From Marinobacter sp. F4218 (GTDB lineage: Bacteria; Pseudomonadota; Gammaproteobacteria; Pseudomonadales; Oleiphilaceae): 64,000 bases of DNA. The translations under genes and the position numbers were made by a program. Location: positions 186,001-250,000 of the forward strand of contig NZ_JAHZIL010000004.1 in the NCBI RefSeq assembly GCF_019443085.1, in the 5' to 3' direction. Shown here piece by piece: positions 36,222-43,786 of this stretch (the first letter of the stretch is position 1; every line of letters begins with the position of its first letter). Below the pieces are notes generated by a model. That model saw nothing but the letters and a program-made list of their open reading frames with translations. It did no database searches and had not been told where the DNA came from.

Positions 36222-37304
36222 TCAGCCCCGGTCTTCGGCGGCGTCGACAGGTCGGACCTGTTCGCCCACGCTCACGAAACCACCACCCCGGGTTATCAGG
36301 CGGATTTCATCCGGCAACCCGGTTACCCACGCGCCATTAGTGGCAACGCTGAGCAGTTCAACGGTACTGAATACCACGCGGTTGTCCTCGTTCACGTACT
36401 TCACGCCGGGGCGCCCGTCGTCCCCAAGGGACAGGTAGGCCGGTGAGATGAACATGGCTTTCACCTCAGGCAGAGCAATCCGGAAACTCGCACTACCGCC
36501 GGCCACCCGGCGAAGATCGGGATTCTCGACGGCAATTTCCACCGCGAAGCTCCGGGTCTCGGGGTTGGCCGCGCTCGCCACGAAAGTGACTATGCCATCC
36601 AGCTTTTTGCCATTCAGCAGGTCCACCCGCACCCGCTGCCCCGGCGACACCTTGCCCGCGGACTGCTGGGGAATTTGTCCCGTCGCCTTGAGGCGATCAA
36701 TGCGGACCAGTTCAAACATGGGAGAACCGACCTGAACCAGCCCGCCCTGCTCCACATCGCGGGCATTTATGATGCCGTCAAAGGGGGCTTTCGGGGTCAG
36801 GTGGGCAACATCCAGTCTGGCGGCGGCCAGCTCAGCGTTTGCAGCCGCCAACTCACTCTCGAGATTCAGCATTTCGGACTGGGAGGCCAGATTATTCGAA
36901 CGTAGCTTGCGAGCAGCCGCAAGATCTGCCTCCAGGCTGCGCACCCTGGCCCGCCAACGGTCGACGACGGCCCGGCGGCCATCATCGGATAGGGTCACCA
37001 GGGTATCCCCCGACTTCACATGCTGGCCCAGATCGACCTCAATCTTCTCAACGGTGCCTGCCACCCGGGCACTGATCATCACCGCGTGCCAGGGTTCCAG
37101 TTGCCCCTGAAGCAGAAGCCCCGGTTCGTGAAGCCGAGCAATAAGCGACTCAACCTGCACGCTGGTCAATTCCTGCTCGCCAATCTCCTGTTTCTCCGGT
37201 GCAGCTTCGCTCGCCATCTTGATGTCGCCGGTCGCCAACCACACCGCCAGCGCAATAATGACCAGGAGCGACAGCCCCAGGGAACCCCACTTTCCTTTGC
37301 TCAT
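36222..37304 (-). CDS. RND efflux periplasmic adaptor subunit
   Basis: 360-aa membrane-fusion protein linking the RND pump to an outer-membrane channel. One N-terminal membrane helix (LGLSLLVIIALAVWLATG), then lipoyl half-motifs (MISARVAGTVEKIEVDLGQHV; APFDGIINARDVEQGGLV) flanking a coiled-coil hairpin (~115-165), then beta-barrel and membrane-proximal domains. First gene of the operon with the pump and truC. Divergent from ilvGM. Confidence 0.93.
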   Translation of the reverse strand: MSKGKWGSLGLSLLVIIALAVWLATGDIKMASEAAPEKQEIGEQELTSVQVESLIARLHEPGLLLQGQLEPWHAVMISARVAGTVEKIEVDLGQHVKSGDTLVTLSDDGRRAVVDRWRARVRSLEADLAAARKLRSNNLASQSEMLNLESELAAANAELAAARLDVAHLTPKAPFDGIINARDVEQGGLVQVGSPMFELVRIDRLKATGQIPQQSAGKVSPGQRVRVDLLNGKKLDGIVTFVASAANPETRSFAVEIAVENPDLRRVAGGSASFRIALPEVKAMFISPAYLSLGDDGRPGVKYVNEDNRVVFSTVELLSVATNGAWVTGLPDEIRLITRGGGFVSVGEQVRPVDAAEDRG

Positions 37305-37381
37305 GAAACGTTCGCCGTGCCTGAAAACCGTGATCGGGCCCAGAGAATTCAGGCCCCAAGAAAAAAACCGGCAAGAAACGG

Positions 37382-37411
37382 TTGCAACCGGTTAAACGCG
37401 TGGGGTAGATT
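37382..37411 (+). promoter_or_regulatory. Probable promoter of the ilv leader transcript
   Basis: TTGCAA (37382-37387), 18-bp spacer, TAGATT (37406-37411). Transcription from here would start near 37418, about 38 nt before the leader-peptide ATG. Motifs are imperfect. Confidence 0.4.
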
Positions 37412-37455
37412 CTACACAGAAATTTTTCACGAATTCAGAGCAGATTGTTCATTTT

Positions 37456-37548
37456 ATGAATCTCAACGCAGTAATCGTCCTTGTGAAGCTTGTCCTGGTG
37501 GTCGTGGTACCGTCCGGGGGCTTTTGCGTGGACAAGCGGGTGAGATAG
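37456..37548 (+). CDS. ilvL: ilvGM leader peptide (attenuator peptide)
   Basis: Thirty codons from ATG 37456 to TAG 37546-37548. Codons 6-18 read V-I-V-L-V-K-L-V-L-V-V-V-V, that is 12 of 13 branched-chain residues (8 Val, 3 Leu, 1 Ile). This is the signature of a control peptide on which ribosomes stall when Val, Leu or Ile tRNAs are uncharged. It ends 86 bp before ilvG and lies upstream of a strong terminator. The last Val codon of the run (37507-37509) sits 4 nt before the first antiterminator strand. The ATG has no strong Shine-Dalgarno. Confidence 0.88.
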   Translation: MNLNAVIVLVKLVLVVVVPSGGFCVDKRVR

Positions 37549-37609
37549 CAACAACCTGACAAGACACCAAAAAGCCCCCGGCACCGAAAGGTCCCGGGGG
37601 CTTTTTTTT
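37514..37609 (+). promoter_or_regulatory. Transcription attenuator of ilvGM
   Basis: Three competing strands are visible. CCGGGGGC occurs inside the leader ORF (37514-37521) and again at 37594-37601; GCCCCCGG (37574-37581) can pair with either. Pairing with the second copy makes a GC-rich terminator followed by T8 (37602-37609). Pairing with the first copy makes the antiterminator. Ribosome stalling in the Val run leaves the first copy free, while fast translation covers it. The stem sequences and order are direct observation; the mechanism follows the enteric ilvGMEDA model. Confidence 0.85.
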
Positions 37610-37634
37610 GCAGCAATAAAAAGGGAAAACGACC

Positions 37635-39335
37635 ATGAACGGCGCACAACACATTCTCGACGCGTTCCATCGCCACGACATCCGTACCGTATTCGGCTAC
37701 CCCGGCGGCTGCATCATGCCGCTATACGATGCCCTGGTGGACGATGTCGGAACCGAGCACGTGTTGTGCCGCCATGAGCAGGGCTGCGCCCTGGCCGCCG
37801 ATGGCTACGCCCGGGCCGGTGGCAAGCTCGGCGTGTGCATTGCCACGTCGGGCCCCGGCGCCACCAACCTGATTACAGGGGTTGCCAATGCCCACCGGGA
37901 CTCCATCCCCATGCTGGTGATCACCGGCCAGGTTCCCTCCGGCCTGATCGGAACCGATGCGTTCCAGGAAACCGATGTTCTGGGGATGACCCTGGGCATC
38001 GTCAAACACAGTTACCTGGTGGACAGCGCCGACGACCTGCCCGCGATCATGGAAGAAGCCATCCACCTGGCCCAGAGTGGCCGACCGGGGCCGGTCTGGA
38101 TCGACATTCCCAAGGACATCCTGCTCACAGAAGCCCACGCGCAGGCACCAACCCGCACAGGATCCGGCCCGACAGACTGCCCCAACCTGTCCGAGGCGCT
38201 GACCATGCTGCGGGCCGCCCGCAAGCCCCTGCTCTACAGCGGCGGCGGTGTCAGCCTGGCCCACGCCGAGGCCCGCTTCCGGGCCTTTGCCGAAACCTCC
38301 GCGTTGCCGGGCGTTGTCACACTCAAAGGTATCGGCAACGCAGGCAAACACAGCGATCAGAACCTCGGGATGCTGGGCATGCACGGCTCGAGAGCCGCCA
38401 ACCGTGCCGTGGACGAGTGCGACCTGCTGCTCGTTGTCGGAGCGCGTCTGGATGACCGGGCCACCGGCAAACTGGACACCTTCGCCCCCAACGCCCGGAT
38501 GATCCACATCGATGCCGATGCCGCCGAAATCAACAAATTACGCCCGGCAGACCTGGCCATCCGGGGCGACCTCAATACCATCCTGGCGGCCCTGACCCGG
38601 GAGCTGGAAACCGAACCGTTGGCGATTGCCGACTGGCAAAAACAGTGCCGCACCTGGAACACCACCGGCGGCTTCAACGCGGCCGACAACGAAGAGCCCC
38701 TGGCCCCGATCACCGGCCCCGCGTTCGTGCGACAGCTCTCCCGAATCGCGCCGGACGATACCGTAATCGCCTGCGACGTTGGCCAGCACCAGATGTGGGT
38801 CGCCCAGCATTACCAGTTCAACCACCCACGCCACCACCTCTCCAGTGGCGGACTGGGCACCATGGGCTTCGGCCTGCCGGCGGCCATAGGCGCCCAGTTC
38901 GCCAACCGCGGCAGCACCGTGATCAACGTTGCGGGCGACGGCTCCTTCATGATGAACGCCCAGGAACTGGCCACCATACGGCGCTACAGACTCCCCCTGA
39001 AGATGATTATCCTCGACAACCAGTGCCTGGGCATGGTCCGCCAGCAGCAGGAACTATTCTACAACAACCGTGAAAGCCAGATCGACCTGGACGACAACCC
39101 CGACTTCGTCGCCATGGCCCGGGCCTTCGACATCCCGGCCCTGCACATCGAACGCACCGACCAGATCCGCCGCGGTATTGAAACCATCCTCGCCTACGAC
39201 GGCCCCATGCTGCTGCACGTTGCCATCGCCCGAGAAGACAACGTCTGGCCCATCGTCAAACCCGGCGCCAGCAACCGCGACATGATCGACGAATCCCAAC
39301 GCACCGCAAAATCCAGCAAGGAGCACGTTGCATGA
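37635..39335 (+). CDS. ilvG: Acetolactate synthase 2 catalytic subunit
   Basis: ThDP-dependent enzyme making 2-acetolactate or 2-aceto-2-hydroxybutyrate, first step of valine/leucine/isoleucine synthesis. The 566-aa product has catalytic Glu48 in CRHEQGCALAADGYARA, the FAD domain in the middle (LKGIGNAGKHSDQNLGMLGM) and the C-terminal ThDP motif beginning GDGSFMMNAQEL and closing on MIILDN (~436-464). The small-subunit partner overlaps by 4 bp (ATGA), giving the IlvGM isozyme layout rather than IlvIH. Controlled by the upstream attenuator. Confidence 0.95.
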   Translation: MNGAQHILDAFHRHDIRTVFGYPGGCIMPLYDALVDDVGTEHVLCRHEQGCALAADGYARAGGKLGVCIATSGPGATNLITGVANAHRDSIPMLVITGQVPSGLIGTDAFQETDVLGMTLGIVKHSYLVDSADDLPAIMEEAIHLAQSGRPGPVWIDIPKDILLTEAHAQAPTRTGSGPTDCPNLSEALTMLRAARKPLLYSGGGVSLAHAEARFRAFAETSALPGVVTLKGIGNAGKHSDQNLGMLGMHGSRAANRAVDECDLLLVVGARLDDRATGKLDTFAPNARMIHIDADAAEINKLRPADLAIRGDLNTILAALTRELETEPLAIADWQKQCRTWNTTGGFNAADNEEPLAPITGPAFVRQLSRIAPDDTVIACDVGQHQMWVAQHYQFNHPRHHLSSGGLGTMGFGLPAAIGAQFANRGSTVINVAGDGSFMMNAQELATIRRYRLPLKMIILDNQCLGMVRQQQELFYNNRESQIDLDDNPDFVAMARAFDIPALHIERTDQIRRGIETILAYDGPMLLHVAIAREDNVWPIVKPGASNRDMIDESQRTAKSSKEHVA

Positions 39336-39610
39336 ACCCCCAGCGCCAAACGGATACACCCAGCTACACCCTCACCTGCCAGATGAGTCATGAAGCGGCC
39401 GCGTTGGAGCGATTGTGCCAGGTGGTACGGATTCGCGGATTCCGGATAGCCAGGATGGCGGTGGAATCAGCAGGCGACGAGCTCGCCATCGCCCTCACGC
39501 TGGAGGGCACAAGGCCCATCAACATGCTCAAATCGCAGCTGGAAAAGCTGCACACAGTAGGGGACGTGGTTCTCGGAGTTCATGAAATGAAACAAACAAA
39601 GACAGCTTAA
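39332..39610 (+). CDS. ilvM: Acetolactate synthase 2 regulatory subunit
   Basis: 92 aa with a single ACT-like domain (YTLTCQMSHEAAALERLCQVVRIRGF; LEGTRPINMLKSQLEKLHTV), the size and form of IlvM. It activates the catalytic subunit. Start overlaps the ilvG stop by 4 bp. ilvE, ilvD and ilvA do not follow here, unlike the enteric operon; instead a strong hairpin and the convergent cynS come next. Confidence 0.9.
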   Translation: MNPQRQTDTPSYTLTCQMSHEAAALERLCQVVRIRGFRIARMAVESAGDELAIALTLEGTRPINMLKSQLEKLHTVGDVVLGVHEMKQTKTA

Positions 39611-39656
39611 TGTCTTTAAAGGCGAGTCTATCTGAGCAGTCTGATCGAGCGTGGGG

Positions 39657-39690
39657 AGGGATCTCTTTTCCCAGAAGAAAAGAGATCCCT
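39657..39690. terminator. Perfect 14-bp hairpin between ilvM and cynS
   Basis: AGGGATCTCTTTTC (39657-39670) pairs exactly with GAAAAGAGATCCCT (39677-39690) across a 6-nt loop. It lies between two convergent genes, with T/A-rich arms but no clean T tract after it, so it could stop transcription from both sides. Outer bases (GCG...CGC) extend the symmetry imperfectly. Confidence 0.6.
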
Positions 39691-39730
39691 CACCGCGCCC
39701 AGACTCCATCAATCCAGCACGTTGCAACAA

Positions 39731-40174
39731 TTACCAGGACTTGTAGGGCAGGAACTTCCCGTTCATGGTAATCACCACCCGATCCCCCTTCGGATTCTCT
39801 TCCTTGTCCACATGCATCGAGAAATCGATGGCACTCATGATGCCGTCACCAAACTTCTCGTGGATCAGCTCCTTCAGGGTATCTCCGTAAACACCCACCA
39901 CCTCGTACAGGCGATAGATCAGCGGATCCTGCGGCACCGAATCACCCCAGGCCTTCTTCGGGCACACCTGAAGGGTTTCCGCGACGACCTTGTCCAGCCC
40001 GAGAGTCTCGCAGAGGGCAAGCGCCTTTTCCTCAGTCAGACTGTTCATGCCGAGGCAAGCCGACGTGGTAAACACCGGCGACATGCCAATGGCCTCCGAA
40101 AGCGCCTCCCAGGAGACACCCTTCGTAGCCTTGGCTTCCAGAATCTTCGCGGTCATCAGTTCTTTGTTCATCAT
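39731..40174 (-). CDS. cynS: Cyanate hydratase (cyanase)
   Basis: Decamer-forming enzyme that converts cyanate and bicarbonate to ammonia and CO2. The 147-aa product aligns in pattern with E. coli CynS: catalytic Arg88, Glu91 and Ser114 are present at a constant offset of eight from Arg96/Glu99/Ser122, in YRLYEVVGVYGDTLKELIHE and GDGIMSAIDFSM. An N-terminal helical domain precedes the swapped dimer domain. No cynT carbonic anhydrase or cyanate/nitrate ABC transporter is adjacent. Its promoter region carries a sigma-54 site and activator-type repeats next to the divergent activator gene. Tandem ATGs at 40174 and 40171. Confidence 0.96.
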   Translation of the reverse strand: MMNKELMTAKILEAKATKGVSWEALSEAIGMSPVFTTSACLGMNSLTEEKALALCETLGLDKVVAETLQVCPKKAWGDSVPQDPLIYRLYEVVGVYGDTLKELIHEKFGDGIMSAIDFSMHVDKEENPKGDRVVITMNGKFLPYKSW

Positions 40175-40279
40175 AAGGCACTCACCCTTTGCTTCAGTTG
40201 GTTTTGCACTGTTCCAGTGCAGCCTCCGGGCGCGAACGATTGTTCACTTCCCGACGCTGCATGAGCCTGTCAGGGCTAT

Positions 40280-40296
40280 CGCAGACTTCGTGCCAA
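40280..40296 (-). promoter_or_regulatory. Sigma-54 promoter of cynS
   Basis: Read on the minus strand: TTGGCACG, AAGT, CTGCG, compared with the consensus TTGGCACG-N4-TTGCW. The -24 box is a perfect 8/8 and GC is kept at -12. It lies about 106 bp upstream of the cynS ATG, pointing at it. Confidence 0.8.
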
Positions 40297-40363
40297 CCAA
40301 CAGAAATATTCCAGGACTTTGTTTTTGATGGCATTTAATGAATGGCCGAATTCAGGCCGCACT

Positions 40364-40414
40364 ACGATATTTCGTAGACCACGAAAATTCGTGCTCCCGA
40401 CTACGAGTTATCGT
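40364..40414. promoter_or_regulatory. Three tandem dyads ACGA-N4-TCGT (activator sites)
   Basis: Copies at 40364-40375 (extended CTACGA/TCGTAG), 40381-40392 (extended CACGAA/TTCGTG) and 40403-40414 (TACGA/TCGTA), centres 17 and 22 bp apart. They lie roughly 100-140 bp upstream of the predicted cynS transcription start. This is where enhancer-binding proteins normally sit for sigma-54 promoters. Confidence 0.75.
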
Positions 40415-40416
40415 AA

Positions 40417-40433
40417 TTGGCACGGGACTTGAC
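40417..40433 (+). promoter_or_regulatory. Sigma-54-like promoter of the activator gene
   Basis: TTGGCACG-GGAC-TTGAC: perfect -24 box, but GA instead of GC at -12. It begins two bases after the third ACGA/TCGT dyad and 35 bp before the ATG at 40468, so binding at the dyad may regulate the gene itself. Confidence 0.45.
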
Positions 40434-40467
40434 TCATCTTCCCGGAGACACCGACAGGATGAGAGCG

Positions 40468-42420
40468 ATGAACACCACGACTGCCGTCAGCGAAACGGCA
40501 ACTGCACGCCCCCGGCCTTCCCAGCACCAGGCACCCCAGGACAGCTGGATCGACCTCCTGCCTGAAGCCGCCCTGCTCGTGGATTGCACCGGGGACCGGA
40601 TTCTCGCCGCCAACACCCTGGCGGCCCGGATGACCGGTTCCGAGCGGGCGTCGCTGATCGGCGTCCGCTGCACCGCGCTGTTTCCGGACCAACGTCCCAC
40701 CCTGATCGTCTTCACGGAGGAAACCCTGTTACGGGGACGCGGATGGAGCGGGGATTTCACGCTCCGGCATCAGGACGGGCACACGGTCGAGCTGGAGATT
40801 TCCTCGGCGCGCGCCGAAGGAGCCGATTCCCGCGACATCCTGTTCCTGCTTCGGGACCGAAGGCAGCTACGCTCCCTGCGCGAGCGCCACGAGGTCAATC
40901 ATTACCATCGCGGCGGACTCCTGGAGTGGCGAAGAGTCGAGGCACTGTTCAAGGATATGGAGCGGGAGAATCAGCTGATCCTCCATGCCGTGGGCGAGGG
41001 AATCTACGGCGTCGACGCAGAGGGCCGCACCACGTTTATTAACCCGGCCGGCGAAAAGATGCTGGGCTGGCGAACGGACGAACTGATGGGGCGCGTGATG
41101 CACCGGGTCGTCCACCATTCCCATGAGGACGGCTCCCTGTTCCCGCTCAAGGACTGCCCCATCTACGCTGCGTTCCGCGACGCCAGCGTCCGGCGGGTGG
41201 GCGAGGACTGGTTCTGGCGCAAGGACGGAACCGGCTTTCCCGTGGAATACACCAGCACCCCGATCATGGACAACGGTCACCCCATCGGCGCGGTCGTCGT
41301 ATTCAAGGATATTTCCGCCCGCCAGCACGCCCAACAGGAACTGCAACACGCGCTGGAGGAAGTTGAAAGCCTGAAACAGCGGCTCGAGATGGAGAATGCC
41401 TACCTGCAGGAGGAACTCAGCGGCGAATACCATTTTCACGACCTGGTCGGCCAGAGCGAGGCCATCAAGGGCATTGCCCGCCGCATTGGGCTGGTGGCGC
41501 CCACTGATGCAAACGTGCTGATTACCGGCGAATCCGGTACCGGCAAGGAACTGATTGCGCGTGCCATCCACCAGGCCAGCGACCGACGGGACCGGCCCAT
41601 GATCCGGGTCAACTGCGCGGCCATCCCCAAGGATCTGTTCGAGAGCGAGTTCTTCGGTCACATCAAGGGTGCGTTCACCGGGGCCGTGAGCGATCGGATT
41701 GGCCGCTTCGAACTGGCCGATGGCGGTACACTGTTCCTGGACGAGGTGGGCGAAATCCCGCTGGAGCTTCAGGGCAAGCTCCTCAGAGTCCTGCAGGATC
41801 AACAGTTCGAGCGGGTGGGCGAAAACCGCACCCGGGCGGTCAACGTCCGGGTGATTGCCGCCACGAACAGGGAGCTGAAATCGGAAATCCAGGCCAAGAC
41901 ATTTCGGGAGGACCTATACTTCCGCCTGAATGTCTTCCCCATCGAATCGGTGCCTCTACGCCGGCGTCTGGAGGATATCCCCATCCTCGCCCGGGAATTT
42001 CTCAACCGGGCCTGCCAGAAGTTCAACCGCCCCACCCTTATATTGCGAGAACGGGACGTGGAAACCCTACAGGCCTACCACTGGCCGGGCAATGTGCGGG
42101 AGCTGGAAAACGTGATCGAGCGACAGGTGATCACCGCAAACGGCGGCCTTGATCTGGACCTGCCGGGACAGGATTCCCCGGCCAGAGCATCAGCGGCATC
42201 CACACCACCGCCCAGGCACTTCAATGGCGAGCTGATGACCGAGCAGGAATTGAGGGACCTAGAGAAAAAGAACCTGACGCAGGCCCTGACCATGAGCAAT
42301 GGCAGGGTATTCGGCGATGACGGCGCGGCGACCTTGCTGGGCGTCAAACCGACCACCCTGGCCTCAAGACTGAAAAAGCTAAAGATCGAACCGCTTCGAT
42401 TCCGGTCAAAGAATAATTAA
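40468..42420 (+). CDS. Sigma-54-dependent PAS/AAA+/Fis activator, probable cyanase regulator (CynF-like)
   Basis: 650-aa enhancer-binding protein. A first PAS-like segment (~25-125) and a second PAS/PAC (~165-290) precede a short coiled coil ([21 protein letters not shown]). The AAA+ domain has Walker A GESGTGKE (~355), GAFTGA (~402) that contacts sigma-54, Walker [10 protein letters not shown], and the Arg finger region. A Fis-type HTH closes it ([20 protein letters not shown]). The ATG at 40468 has AGGA 8 nt upstream; the frame is open back to a TTG at 40417, but that lies in the promoter. In some pseudomonads the cyanase cluster is controlled by a sigma-54 regulator, CynF; the divergent position here suggests the same role (inference). 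Confidence 0.88.
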   Translation: MNTTTAVSETATARPRPSQHQAPQDSWIDLLPEAALLVDCTGDRILAANTLAARMTGSERASLIGVRCTALFPDQRPTLIVFTEETLLRGRGWSGDFTLRHQDGHTVELEISSARAEGADSRDILFLLRDRRQLRSLRERHEVNHYHRGGLLEWRRVEALFKDMERENQLILHAVGEGIYGVDAEGRTTFINPAGEKMLGWRTDELMGRVMHRVVHHSHEDGSLFPLKDCPIYAAFRDASVRRVGEDWFWRKDGTGFPVEYTSTPIMDNGHPIGAVVVFKDISARQHAQQELQHALEEVESLKQRLEMENAYLQEELSGEYHFHDLVGQSEAIKGIARRIGLVAPTDANVLITGESGTGKELIARAIHQASDRRDRPMIRVNCAAIPKDLFESEFFGHIKGAFTGAVSDRIGRFELADGGTLFLDEVGEIPLELQGKLLRVLQDQQFERVGENRTRAVNVRVIAATNRELKSEIQAKTFREDLYFRLNVFPIESVPLRRRLEDIPILAREFLNRACQKFNRPTLILRERDVETLQAYHWPGNVRELENVIERQVITANGGLDLDLPGQDSPARASAASTPPPRHFNGELMTEQELRDLEKKNLTQALTMSNGRVFGDDGAATLLGVKPTTLASRLKKLKIEPLRFRSKNN

Positions 42421-42448
42421 CTCTGTAAACCCGACAAGTTAAATCGGC

Positions 42449-42535
42449 GCGGGGTGGCCGGTGGATTTTTCGCCGGAAAAAGGTGTCTGAGCGAAGCGAG
42501 TTCTTTTTCCAAGAAAAATCCACCGGCCACCCCGC
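42449..42535. repeat. Long perfect hairpin between convergent genes
   Basis: A 23-bp arm (42449-42471) is exactly complementary to 42513-42535, with an inner stem GGAAAAAG/CTTTTTCC. Left arm starts GCGGGGTGGCCGG. It may be a terminator for both flanking genes or a mobile palindromic repeat. Confidence 0.7.
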
Positions 42536-42583
42536 AAGCCCGCCCCAAAATAGGCAGGCTACATCACGGAGCGATCACCAAAA

Positions 42584-43765
42584 TCAGATCAACTCAATGG
42601 CCACCGCCGTACCCTCGCCCCCACCGATGCAGAGCGAAGCGACACCACGCTTGAGGCCACGCTGTTTCAGTGCGTTGATCAAGGTAACGATGATGCGTGA
42701 ACCGGAAGAGCCGATCGGGTGACCAAGAGCGCAGGCGCCGCCGTGCACATTGACCTTCTCTGCGGGCAGGCCAAGCTCGTTGATCGCCGCCAGGGTTACC
42801 ACCGCAAAGGCCTCGTTGATCTCGAACAGATCAACGTCGCTCACGGACCAGTCGGCCTTTTTCAGGACCTTCTCGATGGCTCCGATAGGCGCAAGGGTGA
42901 ACTCCGAGGGCAGTCGCGCGTGGGTGGCGTGGGCCACGATCCGCGCCTGCGGAACCAGACCACGCTTGTCGGCCTCGGCAGCCGAGGCCAGCACCAGGGC
43001 CGAGGCGCCGTCGCTGATCGAGCTCGAATTGGCCGCCGTCACCGAGCCGTCTTTGGCGAAGGCTGGCTTCAGGTGAGGAATTTTTTCCGGCTTGGCGTTA
43101 CCCGGCTGTTCATCGATTTCCACCAGGGTGTCCCCGCCACGGCCAGCAACACTCACCGGGACAATCTCGTCCCTGAACCAGCCATTCTCGATAGCCGCCA
43201 GGGACTTCTGCAGGGAACCGATGGCGAACTCGTCCATGGCCTGCCGGCTGATGTCGTACTTGTCCGCCGTGCGCTGGGCAAATACGCCCATCAGGCCGCC
43301 TTCGTACGCATCCTCAAGACCATCCAGGAACATGCTGTCCAGAACCTGGCCATGACCCATGCGCATGCCGGCGCGGGCCTTGGGCAGCAGGTACGGCGCC
43401 TGGCTCATGTTCTCCATACCGCCGGCAATCATGATGTTGTTGGTCCCGGCCTTGATCTGGTCGTGGGCCATGATCACAGACTGCATGCCGGAGCCACACA
43501 TCTTGTTGATGGTGGTGCAGCCGGAGCTGTCCGGAATGCCCGAGGCGCGCGAGGCTTGTCGGGCCGGGGCCTGACCCAGGCCTGCGGGCAGCACGCAGCC
43601 CATGATCACTTCCTGGATATCGGCCGGCTGCAGGCCTGACCGCTCAATGGCGGCCTTGATGGATGCCGCGCCAAGCTGGGGGGAGCGAACGGAGCTCAGC
43701 GAGCCCATCATGCCGCCCATGGGAGTCCGCGCCGAACCGGCAATTACTACGCTGTTGTCACTCAT
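42584..43765 (-). CDS. Acetyl-CoA C-acetyltransferase (thiolase)
   Basis: 393-aa type II thiolase that splits acetoacetyl-CoA (or a short 3-ketoacyl-CoA) to acetyl-CoA, or the reverse. Nucleophile Cys is in NKMCGSGMQSVIMAHDQI (~residue 89), His in INEAFAVV (His replaced by Asn-Glu context normal to the family), and the acid/base Cys in VASLCIGGGEGTAVAIE with GGACALGHPIGSSG before it. AGAGGA precedes the ATG. Third gene of the leftward operon with the acyl-CoA dehydrogenase and the SDR; it could finish leucine or fatty-acid breakdown. Confidence 0.93.
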   Translation of the reverse strand: MSDNSVVIAGSARTPMGGMMGSLSSVRSPQLGAASIKAAIERSGLQPADIQEVIMGCVLPAGLGQAPARQASRASGIPDSSGCTTINKMCGSGMQSVIMAHDQIKAGTNNIMIAGGMENMSQAPYLLPKARAGMRMGHGQVLDSMFLDGLEDAYEGGLMGVFAQRTADKYDISRQAMDEFAIGSLQKSLAAIENGWFRDEIVPVSVAGRGGDTLVEIDEQPGNAKPEKIPHLKPAFAKDGSVTAANSSSISDGASALVLASAAEADKRGLVPQARIVAHATHARLPSEFTLAPIGAIEKVLKKADWSVSDVDLFEINEAFAVVTLAAINELGLPAEKVNVHGGACALGHPIGSSGSRIIVTLINALKQRGLKRGVASLCIGGGEGTAVAIELI

Positions 43766-43786
43766 GATCTATCCTCTCTCAAACCT

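Noticed and set aside
40417..40467. TTG at 40417 as the start of the sigma-54 activator
   Set aside because: The TTG is part of the -24 promoter box and lacks a ribosome site; the ATG at 40468 has one.
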